Of a stretch of DNA of 64,000 bases, positions 60,263 through 64,000 are shown in pieces (within the stretch, counting starts at the first letter, position 1; the number at the start of each line of letters is the position of its first letter). A program made the translations under genes and the position numbers. The DNA is from Cohnella fermenti (GTDB taxonomy: Bacteria > Bacillota > Bacilli > Paenibacillales > Paenibacillaceae). The notes beneath the pieces were generated by a model. It saw only the letters and a list, made by a program, of their open reading frames with translations. It was not told the DNA's origin and made no database searches. Where the stretch lies: assembly GCF_004801405.1 (NCBI RefSeq), contig NZ_SSOB01000019.1, positions 1 to 64,000 on the forward strand, in the 5' to 3' direction.

Positions 60263-60853
60263 TACTCAAGTGCGGGCGTTCGAGCAGGCGTGGTGGGGGC
60301 AGATAAGTAACCATGGGTCAACTGGAGCGGCGATTGGCTCGCGGAGGCACCAGATGAGTCGCCATTACTCAAGTGCGGGCGTTCGAGCAGGCATGGTTGG
60401 GGCAGATGAGTAACCACGACCCAACCGAAGCGGCGTTTGGCGTGCGGAGGCACCGAGATGAGTCGCCATTACTCAAGTGCAGGCGTTCGAGCAGGCATGG
60501 TGGGGGCAGTTGAGTAACCACGACCCAACCGAAGCGGCGTTTGGCGTGCGGAGGCACCGAGATGAGTCGCCATTACTCAAGTGCGGGCGTTCGAGCAGGC
60601 ATGGTTGGGGCAGATGAGTAACCACGACCCAACCGAAGCGGCGTTTGGCGTGCGGAGGCACCGAGATGAGTCACCATTACTCAAGTGCGGGCGTTCGAGC
60701 AGGCATGGTGGGGGCAGTTGAGTAACCACGACTCAACTGGAGCGGCGATTGGCGCGCGGAGGCACCGAGATGAGTCGCCATTACTCAAGTGCGGGCGTTC
60801 GAGCAGGCGTGGTGGGGGCAGATGAGTAACTAGAGGTCAACTGGAGCGGCGTT
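60261..60853 (+). repeat. 104-bp tandem repeat array, about 5.7 units
   Basis: Units begin (ATTACTC) at 60261, 60364, 60468, 60572, 60676 and 60780, giving one 103-base and four 104-base periods; the last unit is partial. Each unit has ATTACTCAAGTGCGGGCG, GAGCAGGC, GGGGCAG(A/T)TGAGTAACCA, CAAC and GCGGAGGCACC-AGATGAGTC. Middle units are nearly identical and outer ones diverge. No unique spacers, so not a CRISPR. Short frames within it are artefacts. Bases 60854-61002 show nothing I can name. Confidence 0.9.
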
Positions 60854-61002
60854 GTGCGGATTTCTCCACTAACGCCTCCCACTTCGCCTCTCCGCGCCCG
60901 AAGGATTGGACTTCCTCCACAACCTCCCCCCACCAGCCTCTTCACACTAGGGGCGCAGCGTCGGAGGCTGCCGACTTTATCGGCGGCCTCCTTCAGGTGG
61001 AG

Positions 61003-61572
61003 CTACGAGTTCTCCTCCGGGAAAATAGCGGCAAGCTCGATGGAGAGGCACGGAATGGTCGGAGATGCGATTGTATCATTCTCTGTAAGCGTAGACGAGA
61101 GGACGTATCGCCCGTCCAGCCGGACAAATTGCTCCACGAGGCGGTACACCGGATCGACAAGCCAGTATTCGCCGACTCCGAACCTCTCGTAAGTGTCTTT
61201 CTTGATTGTCTTGTCCCTTCGGCCGGTCGAATCGGACAGAATCTCCACGACAAGATCGGGGGCGCCGTACACGTAGCCGTCCCGGATAATGCCGTCGTTG
61301 GCCTTCGAGATGTAGATTAGATCCGGTTGAAAGACGTTGTCTTCGTCCAGGTGAACGTCCAGCGGCGCGACAAATATTCTTCCCTCGGCCCGGCAGGAAT
61401 AATTGAAAGCCAAATACAACTGGCCCAATATCTCCTGATGACTCACCTTAGGCGAAGTCATAAAGTCGTATCGGACACCGCCGATAATCTCGTATCTCTC
61501 ATCGATAAGATAACGTGCCGAGTGCTCCTTAACCTTCTCCTGCGACTTGCTCTTGGACGAATTCTCCGCCAT
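61003..61572 (-). CDS. Uma2 family endonuclease-like protein
   Basis: A 189-residue protein of the Uma2/DUF820 family, which has a PD-(D/E)XK nuclease fold. The core is VFQPDLIYISKANDG, then GAPDLVVEILSDSTGRRDKT-I-KK and YERFGVGEYWLVDP, with Asp, Glu and Lys in the expected order. The biological role of the family is unclear. GGGAGGGATCGAG precedes the ATG at 61572. It is monocistronic, ending next to the tandem array. Confidence 0.88.
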   Translation of the reverse strand: MAENSSKSKSQEKVKEHSARYLIDERYEIIGGVRYDFMTSPKVSHQEILGQLYLAFNYSCRAEGRIFVAPLDVHLDEDNVFQPDLIYISKANDGIIRDGYVYGAPDLVVEILSDSTGRRDKTIKKDTYERFGVGEYWLVDPVYRLVEQFVRLDGRYVLSSTLTENDTIASPTIPCLSIELAAIFPEENS

Positions 61573-61637
61573 CTCGATCCCTCCCGCAATCAACATTTTC
61601 TACCAGTATATCACAGAAACAAGCTGCGAGGTCCCTC

Positions 61638-62486
61638 TCACAGCAGCCTCGCCTTGCCGGCCTTCACCCAATACATGCGATCCGACACCGGGCTTGGCAT
61701 CAGCCGGCAGCTTCGTTCCACGACGTCCTTGAATCGGCTCTTAACGGCCAGATCCCGCGCCCGGTGCAACGTATTCATCGATTCGGTCGACTGGAGGATC
61801 TGGACCGTCTTCCGGTTCGTGAAGGCGATGACGTATTCGGACGGCAAGTAGCGCGAGGTCCATTCCGGAATCAGGAACTGGCAGTCGATCGGATGAGGAG
61901 GCTCGTTGAACACCTGAACGACGCAGGTCGGTCGAACCGGGCTGTCCAGCCGAAGCTCGGGCTCCACCCAGCCGGCCGCCTTCAGGTTGTCGAACGCGAG
62001 CTTCTTCACCTTCTCGACGTCCAGCTCCGGATTGTCCGCCAGCATCTGCTCGGTCACGATCTTGCAGTAATCCTCGTGAACCTCCATATACACGATGCGA
62101 AGCCCCGGCAGCACCGGGTCCGACACCATCTGCATGGCGCGCCTCGCTTCCTTCACATACCGCTCGTCCCGGATCGCCGGGTATATTCTCGCCGGATCGA
62201 TCTTGTTCATGTCGACGCCCTCCCGCATATGAGCGGACAAACGGACCATCTTGTTCATGTAATCGATCGCCGTGTTCAGATCTCCTCCGGCCATGTACGT
62301 ATCGTAGGTCTGATGCAGGCTGATCTCTGCCTGTCCGTCCGGATGGATCTCCGAATTAAGGGCAACCTCCAGCAACAGCGGCTCCCCCTCCTTCGAGCGT
62401 ATCTCGAATCCCGTGCTCTCGCTTAGCTGCCTGACCATCATCTCCGCGAATTGTCCCGGCGTGTCGTACAGACGAACGGCTCCCAT
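61638..62486 (-). CDS. DUF1444 family protein (YtpQ-like)
   Basis: A 282-residue cytoplasmic protein matching the YtpQ/DUF1444 family of Bacillales along most of its length (ISLHQTYDTYMAGGDLNTAI, RIYPAIRDERYVKEAR, VVQVFNEPPHPIDCQFLIP). Function unknown. AGAGGAGGGG precedes the ATG at 62486; upstream in-frame sequence crosses a terminator and is not part of the gene. Confidence 0.82.
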   Translation of the reverse strand: MGAVRLYDTPGQFAEMMVRQLSESTGFEIRSKEGEPLLLEVALNSEIHPDGQAEISLHQTYDTYMAGGDLNTAIDYMNKMVRLSAHMREGVDMNKIDPARIYPAIRDERYVKEARRAMQMVSDPVLPGLRIVYMEVHEDYCKIVTEQMLADNPELDVEKVKKLAFDNLKAAGWVEPELRLDSPVRPTCVVQVFNEPPHPIDCQFLIPEWTSRYLPSEYVIAFTNRKTVQILQSTESMNTLHRARDLAVKSRFKDVVERSCRLMPSPVSDRMYWVKAGKARLL

Positions 62487-62514
62487 GAATACCCCTCCTC
62501 TAATTAGTCCCAGG

Positions 62515-62563
62515 GCAAAACAAAAACCCCGGCTCGACGTCGCTGAACAGACGTGAGCCAGGG
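62515..62563 (-). terminator. Rho-independent terminator of the DNA alkylation repair gene
   Basis: On the minus strand GGCTCACGTC pairs with GACGTCGAGCC (one bulged base) and is followed by GGGGTTTTTGTTTT. It lies 77 bases after the stop of the alkylation-repair-like gene and before the YtpQ-like start. Confidence 0.85.
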
Positions 62564-62639
62564 TGTGCTTCACCACTGGAATATTGTGTACATTGTAGCA
62601 GTTTATTGGGCGAACTGCAATAGCCAACGCTTTGAATTG

Positions 62640-63353
62640 TCAGCACCTTACATAGTTGCGCTTGAAGCCGATCTGCCCTCTGTCAAGCGCTTTCTGGATG
62701 TTGTCCGAGGCGCTGAGCAGCTTGCTCTTCTTCTTGTCCTTGTTCACTTCCACCGGACCGACCGCCGCGGCCGTCTCGACCGCCTGCTCGTGCAGCGGCA
62801 CATAAGACACGGCGATGGTCGTGAGGAACATGTTCATCGCGTACTTCGCCCGTTCCGGAGCATCGTGAATCGTCTCTCTTGCCAGCTCCAGCAGGCCCGC
62901 CAGCTTGCCGGAATCGAATTCGGCGTCCTTGCGGCTGCCAAGAAGCCAGCAGTAGCAGCTCCACCCCGCCGACATGCGCAGCTCGTCGCCGCTTGCGATC
63001 CAGCGATCGCACACCTCCTGCGCGAACCCGATCTCCGTCTCCGCCAGGGTGACGGCGACGACGAAGTCGGACAGCATGTAGAAGTAGGCCGCATCGATCC
63101 AGCGCTCGAAGTCCGCGGCCGACATCGCCTTCGGGTCCGCGATTACCCCGGCGAAGTACATCGCGTCGTAGTTGCCTGTCGCATAGAGCTGCTCGGCCAG
63201 CTCCTGGTTCCGTTTGATCTGTCTCCTGAGCGGCTTCATCTCGCCCGTCGCCACCCCGAACAGGGGCTCATGAGCTCCGTTCGATAGATACATCTTCTTA
63301 AGCCGCTCCTTGCCGAGAGCTTCCAGCTCCCGCATTACCGTCTGCAGATCCAT
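62640..63353 (-). CDS. DNA alkylation repair (AlkD-like) HEAT-repeat protein
   Basis: A 237-residue all-helical protein resembling the AlkD/DNA-alkylation-repair family. Its opening MRELEALGKERLKKMYLSNG and HEPLFGVATGEMKPLRRQIK, then YFAGVIADPKAMSAADFERW, are typical. Classical members excise alkylated bases from DNA, but this short form may be a divergent relative lacking activity. GGGGAGAGAG precedes the ATG at 63353. A terminator follows. Confidence 0.8.
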   Translation of the reverse strand: MDLQTVMRELEALGKERLKKMYLSNGAHEPLFGVATGEMKPLRRQIKRNQELAEQLYATGNYDAMYFAGVIADPKAMSAADFERWIDAAYFYMLSDFVVAVTLAETEIGFAQEVCDRWIASGDELRMSAGWSCYCWLLGSRKDAEFDSGKLAGLLELARETIHDAPERAKYAMNMFLTTIAVSYVPLHEQAVETAAAVGPVEVNKDKKKSKLLSASDNIQKALDRGQIGFKRNYVRC

Positions 63354-63417
63354 GCTTCTCTCTCCCCATCCTTTTGCCCAGAGGTAACCGCCTTCACAGA
63401 CTTCACTGCTGCGAGCG

Positions 63418-63711
63418 CTACAGGCGGTCCAAATCCCGTGCTTCGGCCTTGGGCTTGCAGGCTCGGCATACGCCGATCGTTCCGCCCCTCTCGTCGACAT
63501 AGAAGCTAAGCCGCCCGGCAGGCCGACGGCATAGAGAGCAGTGCTGCGGCTTCGCCTCCGGCGAACGTCCCGCCGAACGCCGCTTCGCCCGGCGAACCTC
63601 CTCAAGCGACACAAGCTTCGGGTTGCCGGCTCTTGTTCGGCGCCTTCGTCGGAACGTTGCTCCTGCGATAATAAGGACAACAATTGCCGCCGCGATGACC
63701 GCCACCCACAT
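63418..63711 (-). CDS. Small membrane-anchored zinc-ribbon-like protein
   Basis: A 97-residue protein. One N-terminal membrane segment (MWVAVIAAAIVVLIIAGATF) is followed by a basic patch (RRRRRTRAG) and a C-terminal Cys-x-x-Cys pair set (HCSLCRRPAG and GVCRACKPKAE) likely to bind zinc. GGAGGGGAGGG precedes the ATG at 63711. Upstream in-frame residues overlap the divergent VOC gene region and are not used. Not recognised. Confidence 0.7.
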   Translation of the reverse strand: MWVAVIAAAIVVLIIAGATFRRRRRTRAGNPKLVSLEEVRRAKRRSAGRSPEAKPQHCSLCRRPAGRLSFYVDERGGTIGVCRACKPKAEARDLDRL

Positions 63712-63862
63712 GGCCCCGCCCTCCCCTCCGATGCCGAACGCGTCCGCAAGCTCCAACGGCCCGGTTATTCCTATCGTAACCGATCCGAAGGGCGAGCGCA
63801 CCCCCTCTTCGCGAACAACGCCAACCAATGTTAGAATGTAGAAAAAAGAGGAGGCTGCACAT

Positions 63863-64000
63863 ATGGAAACTGCCAATCCCCGCCCGCAAGAGCCGTCCAT
63901 CGTTCCTCACCTGTGGTTCGACAAGGAAGCGAAGGAGGCCGCTCTGTTCTATTGCTCGGTGTTCCCGGAATCGGCTGTCGTCAGCTCGACTCTCCTTCCG
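63863..64000 (+). CDS. VOC family protein (PhnB/3-demethylubiquinone methyltransferase-like), partial
   Basis: The first 46 residues of a gene that continues past the window. [20 protein letters not shown] followed by a Ser-rich strand is the characteristic opening of PhnB-type VOC superfamily proteins. AGGAGG precedes the ATG. Divergent from the small zinc-ribbon-like gene. Function of the group is mostly unknown. Confidence 0.8.
   Translation, partial: METANPRPQEPSIVPHLWFDKEAKEAALFYCSVFPESAVVSSTLLP

Noticed and set aside
60261..60853. Possible CRISPR array or repeat-protein gene
   Set aside because: The whole 104-bp unit is repeated with no unique spacers. The period is not a multiple of three, so the similar short frames seen in each unit rotate and are artefacts.
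1..64000. tRNA, rRNA or riboswitch genes
   Set aside because: I found no cloverleaf, rRNA-like or recognised riboswitch core while reading; short or diverged ones could be missed without a covariance search.

Overview
The window looks like chromosome of a high-GC, endospore-forming Gram-positive bacterium of the Paenibacillaceae, most likely Cohnella or a GC-rich Paenibacillus. The evidence is strong GGAGG-type ribosome binding sites, frequent TTG/GTG starts, spore genes (a YyaC-like protein, a GerP-like protein, a gerA-gerC-gerB germinant-receptor operon), Bacillus-type families (YfkK, YtpQ, YtxH, FadF/FadN/FadA/FadE) and an SLH-anchored surface protein. This is inferred from gene content; no rRNA or tRNA is present to confirm it.

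Layout. 1-4.4 kb: methyltransferase, DUF6483-like protein and alpha/beta hydrolase in one minus-strand run, then divergent yyaC and a gerP-like gene, and yfkK. 4.6-9.6 kb: galactose (Leloir) operon galK-galE-galT with a divergent AraC regulator. 9.7-11.4 kb: SRPBCC protein, an array of five 52-bp hairpin repeats, and a serine hydrolase. 11.6-19 kb: a two-component system whose kinase is frameshifted, an unlisted 52-residue double-glycine leader peptide gene, and a divergent pair encoding a PpiC-like protein and a cNMP-binding/C39-peptidase ABC exporter. 19-33 kb: a beta-oxidation operon (fadF-fadN-fadA-fadE-lcfA-thioesterase) divergent from etfB/etfA. A small fadR-like fragment lies before etfB, and an IS1595-like element separates etfB from etfA.

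33-43.7 kb: LysR regulator, a polyprenyl-phosphate sugar synthase/PMT-type glycosyltransferase pair, small stress proteins, a large LamG-FN3-SLH surface protein and an M29 aminopeptidase. 43.8-54.5 kb: a compact minus-strand operon with a WYL regulator, two dynamin-like GTPases, a small membrane protein, a HerA-like ATPase (frameshifted), and an HNH-type toxin with a putative immunity protein. I read it as an uncharacterised conflict or defence system. 54.5-64 kb: HtpX-like protease, the germinant-receptor operon, a 104-bp tandem array, Uma2, YtpQ-like, DNA-alkylation-repair and small membrane proteins, and the start of a VOC-family gene.

Repeats connect distant places. A MITE-like family with ~45-bp inverted ends occurs at 4.3, 19.6, 38.3 and 60.1 kb, and related ends flank the IS1595-like gene at 30.5-31.8 kb. 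A single copy of the 104-bp unit sits inside the fad operon at 24.7 kb. The two best candidates for something new are the peptide-export locus (14.8-19 kb) and the dynamin/HerA/toxin operon (43.8-54.5 kb).
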